From NCBI GenBank assembly GCA_005656395.1, contig SRSI01000077.1:1488001-1552000 (forward strand): a stretch of 64,000 nucleotides of DNA, in the 5' to 3' direction. Made by a program: the position numbers and the translations under genes. This document shows positions 24,600-36,788 of this stretch, piece after piece. The notes beneath the pieces are model-generated. The model saw only the letters and a list, made by a program, of their open reading frames with translations. It was not told the DNA's origin and searched no databases. Every line of letters begins with the position of its first letter. The stretch's first letter is position 1. Origin of the DNA: Strongyloides papillosus. Its lineage: Eukaryota; Nematoda; Chromadorea; Rhabditida; Strongyloididae.

Positions 24600-24713
24600 C
24601 TTTCGAAATAACGAAAAACTATAAATTAAATTAAACACAATGTAAACACTATACCAAAATCTTTCCAGATAAAAGTAAAAAGTTTATTAATTTAACTAAC
24701 AACAAATGTGATA
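24600..24713 (-). promoter_or_regulatory. CUTA-KRI1 intercistronic region with 3' splice site
   Basis: 114 bp between the CUTA stop and the KRI1 ATG. A minus-strand AATTTATAG acceptor ends at 24619, about 20 nt before the KRI1 ATG, with no matching donor nearby. This fits SL trans-splicing of a downstream operon gene. Confidence 0.45.
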
Positions 24714-25144
24714 TTATATGTTTTTTGTTTGATTATCAATCCATTGAAGATAGGGATCACTTCCTTCTTCAATTGGAAGTGCAATAAATTCAGGAACTTC
24801 ATATGGATGGTCCTTTATAACTTGACTTTTCAGTTCATTGAGAAGATTCTTCTTTGTTTTTATTATCAATAAGTATTCTTCATCCTCTTCAATATTTCCT
24901 TTCCAGGAATAAATTGATGTAACTTTAGGTATAATGTTGACACAAGCTGCTAATTTTCCTTCAACAACACTCCTATAAAGTGTATCAGAAACATAATTTT
25001 AAGCATCTACCTTGCAATTGTTTTAGCATTCTCCATCTTTGGAACAGTTACATAAACGACAGAAAAAGCATTTCCCAATCTTAATGAATACTTGGATGCC
25101 ATTATAAATATCACCAAAACAAAAAAGAGTCTTTTCACCACCAT
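24714..25144 (-). CDS. CUTA: CutA1-family protein with predicted signal peptide
   Basis: Exons 25144-25011 and 24972-24714 give 130 aa; the 38-nt intron is GTAGAT..TTATAG. The core is unmistakably CutA1: VYVTVPKMENAKTIAR, then GKLAACVNIIPKVTSIYSWK, then EDEEYLLIIKTKK, then DHPYEVPEFIALPIEEG and YLQWI. CutA proteins are small ferredoxin-like trimers linked to divalent-metal tolerance in bacteria and, in animals, to acetylcholinesterase processing; the animal role is debated. Starting at 25144 adds MVVKRLFFVLVIFIMAS, a good signal peptide as in animal CutA isoforms. An internal ATG at 25102 would give a cytosolic 116-aa form. It is the upstream member of a possible two-gene operon with KRI1. 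Confidence 0.88.
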
Positions 25145-25550
25145 TGAAAAATTTTCTTTCTAAAAGAAAGTTTCCAAAATTCCAATTGCATATTTTGTTT
25201 ACATAATTGCAAACAGTATGTAGAATTATGATAATACTAAAATTCTTTATTAAATGTAAAAGAGGTTTATTTCCATAGTGTTTCTATGTCAAAGGATAGT
25301 TTCTAGACCACTAAGTTATAAATCTTATTTCGACAAATATTATTTATAAACATGTTTGTTCTTTTGAATTTGAATAACAAGAAAGAATTGAAAAAAGTTG
25401 GAATAATGTTTATAATGACTGTGTTTCCTTTTCTTATCATGTGGCTATTGTCTTTTATATTTATCATTATATCCTTATATCCCCATTTGTTGCTTTAAAC
25501 TATCCTTTTATTTTGAAAATACATCTCTGTTGTTATTTTAGAGAAATCAA
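25145..25550. other. Divergent spacer CUTA / alpha-SNAP
   Basis: About 400 bp between two divergent starts. It holds a TTGTTATTTTAG acceptor ending at 25541, nine bases before the alpha-SNAP ATG, a likely trans-splice site. No TATA box is obvious. Confidence 0.45.
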
Positions 25551-26481
25551 ATGGATAACGAATGTGCAGCAAAAAAAAAATTCGAAGAAGCCGAAAGAAA
25601 GGCTAAGGGAGGTAAAAGTTTCTTCGGGCTTTTTGGTGGAGGAAGGAATGGTGAGGATGCTTGTGAACTTTATGTTCAAGTATGTTTTAAAATTAAAAGT
25701 ATAAATAAATATTTTTAAGGCAGGAAATTTGTTTAAAATTGCTAAAAATTGGCATTCTGCAGGCGATTCTTTTCTATGTGCTGCAGAAATCCATGGTAAA
25801 CGAACAGATGGGAAGCATGACTCTGCATCCAATTATGCTGAAGCTGGAAATTGCTATCAAAAAGTAGACCCTCAAAAAGCTATTGATTGTTTTACAAAAA
25901 CAGCAGATATTTACACAGATATGGGACGTTTTAGCATGGCTGCAAAAGAACATTTTAGGATGGCTGAGTTATATGATTCTGATTTTCCAGATAAAGAAAA
26001 AGCTATGTTCCACTATGAGAAAGCTGCTGATTTCTACAAAGGAGAAGAAGCTAAAAGTAGTGCAACAAAATGTTTGAACAAAGTTGCTCAGCTTGCTGCT
26101 GAGCTAGGACAGTATAGAAAGGCAGTTACAATTTTTGAAGAAATTGCCATATGGGAAGCCGATCATTCCACATTAAAATACAACGCCAAAAATCACTTTT
26201 TCCAAGCTTTACTTTGTCATTTGTGCATTGATTTGCTTGATTCTCAACAAGTACTAAAAAAATATGAAGATATTCATCCTGCTTTCAGTGAATCACGGGA
26301 ATGTAAATTGATAAAAGATATTATTTCTGCACTGGAGGCACAAGATGTTGATGGATTCACAGCTTGTGTAAAGAATTACGATAAAATAAGCAGATTGGAT
26401 AAATGGCATACCTCTTTACTTTTAAAAATCAAGAAGACTTGCAAAGAAGCAGACGAAGAAGAAGAGGAAGATTTAAAGTAA
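25551..26481 (+). CDS. snap-1: Alpha-SNAP, NSF attachment protein
   Basis: Exons 25551-25679 and 25720-26481 (phase-0 intron of 40 nt) give 296 aa, the normal alpha-SNAP length (295). The short exon 1 supplies ECAAKKKFEEAERKAKG and the membrane-contact loop SFFGLFGGG. TPR-like helical hairpins follow (AGNLFKIAKNWHSAGDSFL, ASNYAEAGNCYQKVDPQKA, AEHF/AEL repeats). The C-terminus is acidic and ends EEEEEDLK, equivalent to the EEEDLR end that stimulates NSF ATPase. The protein binds SNARE complexes and recruits NSF for their disassembly, on the cytosolic face of secretory membranes. The start directly follows an acceptor-like site, suggesting SL trans-splicing. Confidence 0.95.
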
Positions 26482-26774
26482 CATGTTTTATTGTACCATA
26501 TAAATTTACCATAACATTTTACAAAGAATTCGCTTAAATGTTTTATTAAAATTTTTGATAAATATTAATGATTAACTTGTATGCAACTTTTGATAAATAA
26601 AATGAATTTTACCGTTTTTTCTGTAATGGTTGTACAAAATTTCTAGCTATTTTATTATTATTAATTCCACCTTAAAAAAGGTTGTATAAGAAATGTTTAG
26701 AGGTAAACAATTGAAAAAATATATACAACTGCAATAAAAAAAATAACAGTAGACTGTTATTTAATTATTGTTGT

Positions 26775-27438
26775 TTACAAAAAAAGATAAAGATTATCAA
26801 CTCCCCACTGATGAGTGCGGCCTTTTGTGATAAATGGTAATTGTGATTCTGTCAACAGATAGAACTAAAAAAAATAATTTATAACAAAAATTTTATCTTA
26901 CATGTGCTCGAGCATATTTTACAACCAATTCAATAATTTCAGTAGGCATATCCTTCATTGTACTTCTTATTTTATCTTCACCATACCTTCCAACATTCCT
27001 ACAAATTGACCAGCATTCCGATTGAGTGTAATGTGCGTTTATACATTCAATTAAAAGTTGAAGACTCTTTTCAAATGTTATATGTTTAAATTGTTCATCC
27101 AAGTCTGTAGAAATAAATTTGACTATTTCTTTTTTTAATTCAGGTATTAGAAATTTTGCTGAATAAAATATAAGAATAGGAAGATTGTCTTCAGTTATTT
27201 TTTTATTATATGTATAGTCATCGGAAGGACACATATAATTAAACAATATTTCTAATTCTTGAGGATCATCATCAAGTAAAGTAACTTTTTTGTCAGTTGA
27301 CTCTTTAAAAGATGAAAAAAAAAGACTGTCAAAGTATGGTGATAATGTTGCAAGATAGTGAGCATTTACAAATAAAGTCTTATCACCTACAATCAATTGG
27401 AAATTTCTTTTAGAATCTGCTTCAGAATAATTAACCAT
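26775..27438 (-). CDS. BTB/POZ-domain protein
   Basis: Exons 27438-26902 and 26864-26775 (37-nt intron, GTAAGA..TTTTTTAG, phase 0) give 208 aa. Unspliced, the frame would stop two codons past the donor. The BTB core is clear: NFQLIVGDKTLFVNAHYLAT, LSPYFDSLFFSSFKES, then a DDPQELEILFNYM strand-helix and LLIECINAHY. Nematodes have a large expansion of short BTB and BATH proteins, some of which are CUL3 adaptors. No MATH or kelch domain is present here. A short C-terminal exon adds a basic-aromatic tail (GRTHQWGVDNLYLFL). It is convergent with alpha-SNAP; the 293 bp between stops contain AATAAA signals and nothing else I can name. Confidence 0.8.
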
Positions 27439-28082
27439 TTTTAAAGGCTAAAATAGATAAAATATTATATAGGAAAAAATGTTGGGCATACGCATAAAAA
27501 TAATGTGTGTGTATGAGTATTTAAAATCAGTGTATATTGACAAGTCAACAATCATTTCTTTTAAATAACAACTGCCATTCACACATAATTTTATTCTATT
27601 GAAACAAAGAAATAAAAGAAACAATAAATATATAAAAAAGATGCTATGTTTGTAAAAAGACTATTTATTTATATTATTTAAAAATAACTATAATTTTTAT
27701 ACTCAATGATATATATTGTACATGATATATTTTTATTATTTTGTTTAAGCAAAGAAGTTATTACTTTTACTTCTTTTAAATAACAAAGCTTTACAAAAAC
27801 ATACATATTAATGATTATTAATTTAATATATTTATAACTAATTGCATGGTAGAATATTATAATATTTTACGATGAAATGCTAAATTTGAGGAAGTTATTT
27901 TTACAATTTATAGTCCGTATAACCTGTTATATAATGATTTATTAACTTGATTTTGTAAATAAGAATAACGCATTTCAAATTTTTATGTAACTTACATTTT
28001 TTAATGTTATAGATGATATTTATTTGTGTAAAGGAATATAATAAATAAAGAAGAAGAATTTTATTAATGATAAAATTTATTT
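27439..28082. other. Gene-free spacer
   Basis: About 640 bp, AT-rich. It contains upstream sequence of the BTB gene and the 3' flank of the SH3 gene. No additional feature seen. Confidence 0.4.
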
Positions 28083-28945
28083 TTATAAAAAACTTTCTGG
28101 ATATGGAACCCATCCTTTAAGATTGTCAGAGTTTTCAATTAAACACCATGAATCTTTAATTGTTATTAATTTTACAACTTCTCCATAATTTACAGATAGT
28201 TCATCCAATCTAGAAGCATTAAAACTTCTCGTGACTATTATTTTTCTTGTTATTTGCTCTTCAATATCATTATTTAAAATGTGGTCGTTGTTTAAATTAT
28301 CAGTTTGTTTATCTTTTCGCTTATGAAGAGATCTTGGAAATATTAATTTTTTTTGAGTATCATTAGATAAATCTAATAAAATAGGTGATAGGTAACCTGG
28401 TTCTTGAGGAACATCCTCTAATAGGTCGCAATTTGTTGGAATATATTCTTCTTGATTTTTGTTGAATGAATTTTTATTTTGAGAAGGAGAAGGTAAGTTA
28501 TTGTTTGTATTACATCTGCATATAATACAGTTTTTACAACTCTCAAAATTATGACCTTCGTCATCGAAATTTTTGTGATTTTTTACATGAACTAACATTG
28601 CTCTATTTGTAATTATTATTTTATCTGAAAAATAATTAAAAAAGTACTTTAATTTATTAAAGGATGAATTGTTAGATTACCAGAATTAGATGTTTCATTA
28701 TTATCTGTATGTGGAAGAACAGGCACACCTTGAGTCCTTGCAATTCTTAAAGCTCTTTCCTTATCTATAGGTTTATTATATTGAAGCTGTGATATTTTTT
28801 CATAACGTTCCAGTAAATTTTTTGGTAAAGAAGTTATTTCTTTTTTTGGAATAGATGGGATATAATGATGATGGAGACCTCGATCATACTTATTAATAGA
28901 ATTATAATCCGGTTCTGGTATCAATGGAACTGTAGTCATTTCCAT
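28083..28945 (-). CDS. SH3-domain protein, function unknown
   Basis: Exons 28945-28681 and 28624-28083 (56-nt intron, phase 1) give 268 aa. The last 55 residues form an SH3 domain: RKIIVTRSFNASRLDELSVN, then GEVVKLI, a WCLIE core and GWVPYPESFL. The N-terminal 200 residues are low-complexity and Asn/Lys/Pro-rich with a small Cys cluster (SCKNCIICRCN near residue 110) that could bind metal or be palmitoylated. The ATG follows a TTGTTTTAG acceptor immediately, so either SL trans-splicing starts here or an upstream exon exists that I cannot find. The SH3 resembles the C-terminal SH3 of adaptor proteins such as Eps8, but orthology is not supported. Confidence 0.72.
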
Positions 28946-29442
28946 CTAAAACAATTTATTAATAATAATATGATAAAATATATTCATATAAATATATTTT
29001 TATTGATACAGAAGTGATAGTAAAGGAGAAAAATTTGCCTCTGATTTGTTTTTATAAAGTCACGAGTGCATTAATTTGTTGATATCAGAAAGTCTATATA
29101 TATAGTAAAATCTTTTCATACTAGGTGGTGGTTCAAATAATATAAATATATAGATGATAATAATAAAGTGTATTGAAAAGAAAGCTAATATATTAATATT
29201 ATAAATCTAATATATTAAGTTTCATTTTAAAGAAAGTGTATTAAAAATTTATAAATTTTACAAATAGTACAAATGTATGATGATATTTAATGATAGTAAT
29301 ATCTTTGTTGTAAAATGACATACAAATACATTATTTTATAGCTTTTGATGTAAAAATGTCACGGAAATCACTTAGAAATTTATCATTAAAAGGGTTGTGA
29401 ATTGGTAATTGTATATTTATATAAAAGGTGTGGGGTAAAAGA
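28946..29442. other. Gene-free spacer
   Basis: About 500 bp of AT-rich sequence between two minus-strand genes. No coding exon or RNA gene is visible. Confidence 0.4.
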
Positions 29443-30469
29443 TTAATCTTTATTAGAAGCAAAGGAGTCATCAAGACTATTAAAATCATTCATCTTCTTA
29501 TCATAGACTTTGTCAGTAAAATGAGAATTATCATTTACAATCATTAGAGCTTCATCATTTAGCCGGCAACGGTAGACTAGGTAGAAAATAAGATTTGTAA
29601 TAATTAATGCAACAAGAATACTACCAGCAATTATTGATACTAAATCAGTTTCATCTTGATCGCTTGGGCAAGTTTCCCTTGTTTGAAATTTAGAGGTAGA
29701 AGTAGAACCTGAGAATATATTTTTTACTTTATCCTTTTTCGAAACACTAAAATGACCATTATCGTCTGTTACATGAATATCTGTAAATGCTTGAACTCTA
29801 AAGTTTTTTAACGTAATACTAGCTTCTAAAATATCTTCTTGAGGTCCAATTAATTCGTAAACTTGACTGCTGGGACAAAAATAAGAATGATCTGTTTGTG
29901 CATAGATAGAATTAATTAGATTGTTGTCATCATTAATATCTAAATATGACATATATACATGTGTTTTTAATATGGGATTAATGAATATGTTTGGCATACT
30001 ACTAAAGTTTGCATTTATTTGAATTTGATACAGTCCAAAATTATTATCAGAAAGTTTAAACAGCGAGGAATCATTTGTAAAATAAAAAGATATTCCCCAA
30101 CCTGGATAAGTTGCCTGAAGAAAAGATTAAATTATCTACTATAGACTTTATTAGACTTACTGGATATGTTAACGATAAAACTTGACTCATAATATTAAAA
30201 GAGTTTACGTTTCTTATGACTCCACAAGAAGAATTGTGTTCATTGACAACAGAATTTGGTGACAAAGAAACTGATACATAACTTTTTTCTTGATTTCCTT
30301 CTTGAAAATATGCAAGAGTAAATGTTGCTGAACCTTTTAATTTTAAACATTCGATGTTATTTTCAGCATAGCTCCAAACAGGAGTAGAACTTCCTGCTCC
30401 ATATGAATTTTTAAAAATTATAAAAGTAAATACTATTGTTGTTAAAAAAGATGACATCATACGAAGCAA
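29443..30469 (-). CDS. LAMP-family type I membrane protein (UNC-46/BAD-LAMP or LMP-1 like)
   Basis: Exons 30469-30161 and 30114-29443 (46-nt intron, phase 0) give 326 aa. The order is a signal peptide (MLRMMSSFLTTIVFTFIIFK); a lumenal domain with spaced Cys (IECLKLKGSATFTLAYF, SSCGVIRNVN, YFCPSS); the LAMP-like strand ITLKNFRVQAFTDI; a Ser/Thr/Lys stalk ending ETCPSDQDETD; a transmembrane helix (LVSIIAGSILVALIITNLIFYLVY); and a 45-residue cytosolic tail. Typical lysosomal LAMPs end in GYxxPhi. Here the tail instead ends NSLDDSFASNKD with only an internal VYDKKM, so trafficking may differ, as in UNC-46/LAMP5, which sorts the vesicular GABA transporter. Assignment to the LAMP family is fairly secure; the subfamily is inference. 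Confidence 0.65.
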
Positions 30470-31064
30470 ATACTTTATTATGTATAATCAATTAATTAAA
30501 AAACTTTTACAATTAACCATTAAGTGTAAAAGTATTCATTTAGAAATAATGGTGTTAATAAATATGTTACTGATAAAAAAGTAATAAAATTGTAATTGTA
30601 CATGATTATTAACACAAATTCTTACTAGTATGCTCAATTATCAAAACGTTTATGCTACTTTTATCGTATGAAAATTCATTTACTTAATTTAATAATTATA
30701 TAATAGAGAATTGAATAAAAATGAGAAGATTACAACAAAATTTTGCGCAAGGTAAAAAAACAATAGATTAAATTAGATTTTTTAATCTAATAAACATGGT
30801 TAAAATATTGTTTAATTTAATATTTTATTTTACAATGAGGCAAAGTAACCTCTATTTGGAAGATTTTAATCTTCATTTTACCTACAATTAGTTTTTATTA
30901 TAATCACACAAAAAATTATATTTACTGATAACACATAATTAACTAGTACTTTATAATTTAAAAATTGTTAATAAAGATTGAACAAAAAATATAAACTGTA
31001 AATATCCATTTTTTAAACAGAGGATAAAAAATATATTTTCGGTACTATCACATCAAGATCTAGT
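30470..31064. other. Gene-free spacer
   Basis: About 600 bp of AT-rich sequence between the LAMP gene start and the UGT 3' end. Nothing supportable is seen. Confidence 0.4.
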
Positions 31065-32645
31065 TTAATCATTTTTTATCTTTAAAAAAGATCTTTTTGT
31101 TAATTTAAATATTTGCCTTATTCCATAAATAACAGAAAAAAGAATTAATGCGATTACCAAAAAAATTGGCACTAAGACATCAATATTATAATATTCAATC
31201 GTAGTCATATTTCTACTTCCCAAATCTAACATTGGTAATTTTTGAAATTCTGCAGCAAATTCAAAATATTTCTTGAGTTGTTGTTTAGCATTAAATGGAT
31301 AATTTTTTAGCATTTTAGAAAGTCTTTTTGAATTATTTTTATACTCATCGTTATTAATCATACTTGTTATTTTTGAAATTAATTTATTTGGATACTTAAT
31401 TTCATCTTTTGACATACTTTCACCAATTCTTGCCCTTTCTAATAGTTTCGAATTTGCAAACTGATCTGAAAACATTGGAATTGCTAAGGCTGGAACTCCT
31501 AAATAAGCTAATTCAGTTAATGAGTTTAATCCCCCATGAGTAATAAATAGTGATATTCTTCCATCATTTAAAAGATCACTTTGTGGAACCCACTTACTAA
31601 GAATTAAATTATCAATTCCATCACCAATTCCATCCTCTGGATTTTCATATTTCCAAATAAATGTAATGTTTGAGAGGTTTTTCACTGTCTCTAGAATAGA
31701 TTTTTTAAAGTTATCTGGCATGAATGAGCTTTTGGCAATAGAACCAAAAGATAAAAATACAGTCTTTTGACGATAACTAAGAACTTTATTCCAGAAGTCA
31801 TCTAATGGTGCCGGATCAGAAATCGCAATTCCTCCAACTTCAATCATTTTAGGCGTTTTTGCTCCAGGTAAATTAAATAATGGATTTGTATTTATTAATA
31901 CAAAAGCAGAATCACCAACCAACTCTCTTATATCGCAAATTCCTTTTCCACATTTTTGGTCAAATAAGTCTTGAAGAACCATTTCTCTTCCTTTCAATAT
32001 GATGTATAATTTATTCATTAAATTTGCAATTACATTGTTAAATCTTTCTTTGTAATTCATCCTATCTGTGTATGGATTCATTAAATTAGGAACATAAGAA
32101 GAAGGAAATGGAAGACCAAAGGGACCATACATCCCATCAAACAATGCTGTAGCACATCCCGAAACATGGACTTTAATTCCCCAAATTTTAAAAAGACCAA
32201 ACATATGAGAATGTAGAAGCTCACTAAATGCAATGTCAAAGTTCTGGCTTATAACAAAATTTTCTAACTCCTTATCATGGAAAGTATGCCTGGCCTGGAT
32301 ATTAGATGCCTCCATAAATCTATTCATCATTTCTATTTGTCTGGAAAAGTCGTTCGTTGTATTCCACATATCAACAAATAAGATATTATTTGTCATTAAT
32401 TCAATCGTTCTTGGATGTGATGAAGCTAAGTAAATTTTCCCTTTCCTTGTTCCGGGATGTTTAACATTAAGATCCATCTCAGTTACTATTACCGTAACAT
32501 CATGTCCTGCTTCAACAAGAATATCTGAAATTTTTGAAACAAAGTTTACATGTGAATAACTAAATTTTGGATTGTATAAAAGGATCTTGTATGATAAACT
32601 GTTCAAGAATGAAGAAAACAATAGTAATAAACCAAAAATATTCAT
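31065..32645 (-). CDS. UDP-glucuronosyl/glucosyltransferase (UGT family)
   Basis: Intronless, 526 aa, the usual UGT length. There is a cleavable signal peptide (MNIFGLLLLFSSFLNSLS), then the acceptor-binding half. The UGT signature lies near residue 370: FITHGGLNSLTELAYLGVPA followed by AIPMFSDQFANSKLL, with the sugar-donor contacts SKWVPQSDLL and SFGSIAKSS. A C-terminal membrane helix (VPIFLVIALILFSVIYGI) is followed by a Lys-rich cytosolic tail (KRSFLKIKND), the di-lysine-type ER anchor topology. UGTs conjugate small lipophilic molecules in the ER lumen and often underlie detoxification in nematodes. The substrate cannot be read from sequence. Confidence 0.93.
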   Translation of the reverse strand: MNIFGLLLLFSSFLNSLSYKILLYNPKFSYSHVNFVSKISDILVEAGHDVTVIVTEMDLNVKHPGTRKGKIYLASSHPRTIELMTNNILFVDMWNTTNDFSRQIEMMNRFMEASNIQARHTFHDKELENFVISQNFDIAFSELLHSHMFGLFKIWGIKVHVSGCATALFDGMYGPFGLPFPSSYVPNLMNPYTDRMNYKERFNNVIANLMNKLYIILKGREMVLQDLFDQKCGKGICDIRELVGDSAFVLINTNPLFNLPGAKTPKMIEVGGIAISDPAPLDDFWNKVLSYRQKTVFLSFGSIAKSSFMPDNFKKSILETVKNLSNITFIWKYENPEDGIGDGIDNLILSKWVPQSDLLNDGRISLFITHGGLNSLTELAYLGVPALAIPMFSDQFANSKLLERARIGESMSKDEIKYPNKLISKITSMINNDEYKNNSKRLSKMLKNYPFNAKQQLKKYFEFAAEFQKLPMLDLGSRNMTTIEYYNIDVLVPIFLVIALILFSVIYGIRQIFKLTKRSFLKIKND

Positions 32646-33051
32646 TTAATAAATATATAATTACTTGCTTCTTAAAATTCGAAAACCTTGTGCACTTAAT
32701 TTGATAATTTATATGAAAAATTTCCCCTGATAAAATTATTATCAATAATAGCATTTTCTATTTACATATACTCATATCAAGAATTTGATAACACTAAATA
32801 TAATTTCTTTACTTATTTTATCCGATAACATCAAAAAATACAATTATCATTATAAAATATGTGATAAAAATGAAATTTTTTTTATGTTGAAAGTAAGAGA
32901 GAAAGTAAAGTTTAAACTCCTTTTGCATCCCACAAATACCCTCTATTGGTAAAGTGTTCTTTGGCCAACACTTCAACTATTTTTTTTAGATCTGACAGTG
33001 TCTTCTTTGTTTCTTTTTAATATAATACTTAATCTAACTCTTACTTGTGCA
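32646..33051. other. Divergent spacer UGT / DPM1
   Basis: About 400 bp. It contains the inverted repeat AAGTGTT...AACACTT near 32952-32974 and a run of T followed by AG near 32990, a possible trans-splice acceptor for DPM1. Confidence 0.4.
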
Positions 33052-33828
<777 letters not shown>

Positions 33829-34023
33829 ATCAAATTCTTTTACAAAATATTAATTATTAATATAGTTTTATTTATTTATCTTGTACCGATTGATATGGAA
33901 TAAACAATTGGAAGGACGTTTTTTGCTTATGCAACGTATGTTAAAAGTACTTACATTGATAAACAAATAAATTTATCGATATATTTTATTCTTCTTAGGC
34001 ATTTTTATATTCTTGTAGTAAAT
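33829..34023 (+). promoter_or_regulatory. DPM1-TSG101 intercistronic region
   Basis: 195 bp containing AATAAA near 33899 and a TTCTTGTAG acceptor ending at 34018, five bases before the TSG101 ATG. A polyadenylation signal plus a trans-splice acceptor is the layout of a nematode operon, or of two independent trans-spliced genes. Confidence 0.4.
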
Positions 34024-35162
34024 ATGTCTTCATCAGTACGAAGTAATTTAACACAAATCGGTAGTGTTTACCTTGAAAGAGCCTTTACTGATATTCAACG
34101 AGCATTGAATTCTTTTGTACATCTTAAGGATTCTGTTGAACTATTTACTTATCCAAGTGGAAAAAGAAAAAATGTATTAACTCTTGCCGGTACTATACCT
34201 GTAGTCTACAAAAACAATACTTACCATATTCCTGTCGCTTTATATTTAGATGAGAAACATCCATATCAAGCACCATATTGTTATGTAAAACCAACAAGTG
34301 AAATGGAGATTAAAGAAAGTAAGGTTGTAGATATCACTGGGAGAATTTACTTGCCTTATCTAAATGAATGGAAATGGCCATCACACTCATTGGTCGAATT
34401 ACTAAAGGTAACTCAATTATTAAATAAACTTTTAACATCAAATAATAGGTAATGTGTCGTGAATTTGAAAATGGATGTCCTGTATATGCCAAGAGACATG
34501 CTCCACCAGCTAGGCCATCACCTCCTCAAGTAAGTAGCAATTTACCTTATCCTGTTGCTAGTTTTCCAATTCCACAACCGTCTTCTTATGAAACGACTAC
34601 TAACCTTCCAGCAATTCCTCAAAGAATGAAACAGAAAAATGATTCAGATTTAGATGGTGCATTAAAGGCTAGTCTAATTACTGCATTAGAAGAGAAATTC
34701 AGAGAAAAAATAAATGATCAAGTAAGAGATACTTATGAGGAGATTATTGTTTTGAGAAATTCTTATGAAAAATTAATTGAAGGTGAGAAAACACTTCATG
34801 ACTCTTTACAGAGTATTAATAATGATCAACAAAAAATGGATTCTTTTGTCAAAGACTGTCAAGAAAAGATTTCTGAAATTGACAATTATCTTGTTAACTA
34901 TAAAAAAACAGCAACTGTTAAACCGTGTGAATGGATTGACGAGGCATTACTAACAACATGCCCTTTGGACGATCAAATATTTAGAAGTTATGTTGCAGAT
35001 TGTGTTTTAGAAGATGCACAGTACTATATATCACAAGCATTGAAGAAAGGGCATATTACCTTGACAGAATATTTAAAACAAATACGCGTTATTTCACAGG
35101 AACAATTTATTCATCGTGCAACCTTGATAAAAGCACGTGAAGCAAAAGTTTCTCATACGTAG
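34024..35162 (+). CDS. tsg-101: ESCRT-I subunit TSG101/Vps23
   Basis: Exons 34024-34407 and 34449-35162 (phase-0 intron of 41 nt) give 365 aa. The UEV domain (residues about 10-145, TYPSGKRKNVLTLAGTIPV, YHIPVALYLDEKHPYQAPYC, GRIYLPYLNEWKWPSHSLVELL) lacks the E2 catalytic Cys, as expected. A short Pro-rich linker follows (ARPSPPQVSSNLPYPV, 145-190), then a coiled coil (about 210-290), then the C-terminal steadiness box (FRSYVADCVLEDAQYYISQA, EYLKQIRVISQEQFIHRATL). It binds P(T/S)AP motifs and ubiquitin, acting at endosomes in multivesicular-body sorting and at cell-division abscission. Confidence 0.95.
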
Positions 35163-35376
35163 ATGGATATATAAATATTTATTTAACAAACTAAGTTTTA
35201 AAACAACTACAATTTAATGTGATACAGTGAAATCAGATTACTATCACGAACAAGGAATTAAAATTGACGGCAGAAATATTAAAATAATTAATTATATTAT
35301 TATTGTTTTGTATAGTATTTATATGTGCTTGTTTCGTTAAGTAAATAATTTTTACTATATTACTAAAAATTCAATA

Positions 35377-36788
35377 TTATTTTTCACTACTAAGCGGTTT
35401 ATCTTTAATCGGATGGATTTGATTTGTTTTCAGTGATTCTTCTAAGTGCTCATGTTTTGTCCATGATGCTGCTTTGACATCCATAAATGCTATAAAAAGT
35501 GCATTTAGGCCAACAGTAAGAAATCCGATTACAAGGAAGATAAATCGCCACTGAAATATGAATTAATAATCATCTACAAAAAAATAAAACATACACCTGC
35601 TATTTCGAAATTTGGCATTACGAAACTAACTACTGTTGGTAGAAGAAGCAATGTTATGCTACTTGATAGTGAAGCTATTGACAGAACGAAATGGAAATGT
35701 TGTCTTGAAATTAATAGACAAACTTTGAATAGTGTAGCACCAGTGGAGGCACTACAAATTATTTGTATTGTATAACATATAACATCCAATGGAGCCCAGA
35801 CTGCGGGGAAAATTCCCAATATTATAAAAGCAATTCCATGTGGAAATTGTGTAGCACCATGAAGAAATTGAAGACTTTTTTTTGGTGGTAAGCATGTTCC
35901 TTTATCACTAAAATATGCTACTATGAATTTTAAAAAAAGTGAAGCCATATATGGTGCTGATGTTAATAGACCAGTCATTGCTATATCAAAGTTTAAAACA
36001 TTATGCATGTATATAGCTGCATATTGGAGCCATAAATGCATTGTCCAAAAGAAGACAAAATATGTTAAGTTTGCGATTGTTAAAACCGGATGACAAAGGA
36101 CTTTTTTATAGGGAACTGGTTCAATCTTATGATCAGCCGTTATTTCTTTACCACTTTCTATTTTTTTAACTTCAGATTGACTGACAAATGGACTTTCTCC
36201 GGGATTGTCCTTATAAAGAAATATAAAAACTAGTAAAAATATTGCAGTTAACAACGCATGTGAATAAAAGATACTCTCTGTACCATATCCTCTTGAGCAT
36301 AATTCTCCTGAAAGATACATTGTTATCATTGGTCCTATCTGACCACTATATGTCAAAACAGATGCAAATATACCACCTTCATCAGTTGGTGCCCAAGCAT
36401 GAGTAACTGATCCTGTACCTGGTAGACATAACGACCAACCCATTCCTTGAATAAATCTTAGAAACATTGTTGGCCAATACCCTAAAAGAAGGAAAAATGG
36501 GCACAAAGCTGTAGCAATTGAAGATAATACGAGATAAAGGCAAACACATGTTTTAAAGCTCAAAAATTTTTCTAAAAAATTGAGAAGCAGTGTTCCAGCT
36601 ATACTGCCAACAGCTACAACAGAAAACAAACTATTCAATTTTGTTGGATCATAATTAATTAATCTTGTTCCATTAAGATTTTCAGATTCATCACAAACAA
36701 TAGCAAAGTTAAACGAAACTGGATTTGATAATAACCATCCAAACGTTAACGTTGTAAAAAAAAGAATAATATATCTAAATGGAAACAT
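35377..36788 (-). CDS. MFS transporter, SLC17 (anion/cation symporter) type
   Basis: Exons 36788-35595 and 35550-35377 (phase-0 intron, GTATGT..TTTCAG, 44 nt) give 455 aa. About 12 membrane spans are visible. SLC17-like marks are the N-terminal RYIILFFTTLTFGWLLSNPV with FNFAIVCDE, the cytosolic RFIQGMGWSLCLPGT, WAPTDEGGIFASVLTYSGQIG, and the loop YKDNPGESPFVSQSE. An Asn-linked site occurs in loop 1 (ENLNGTRL). SLC17 members move phosphate, sialic acid, nucleotides or glutamate; substrate is not inferable here. The C-terminal tail is short and Lys/Glu-rich, without a recognised sorting motif. Confidence 0.85.
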
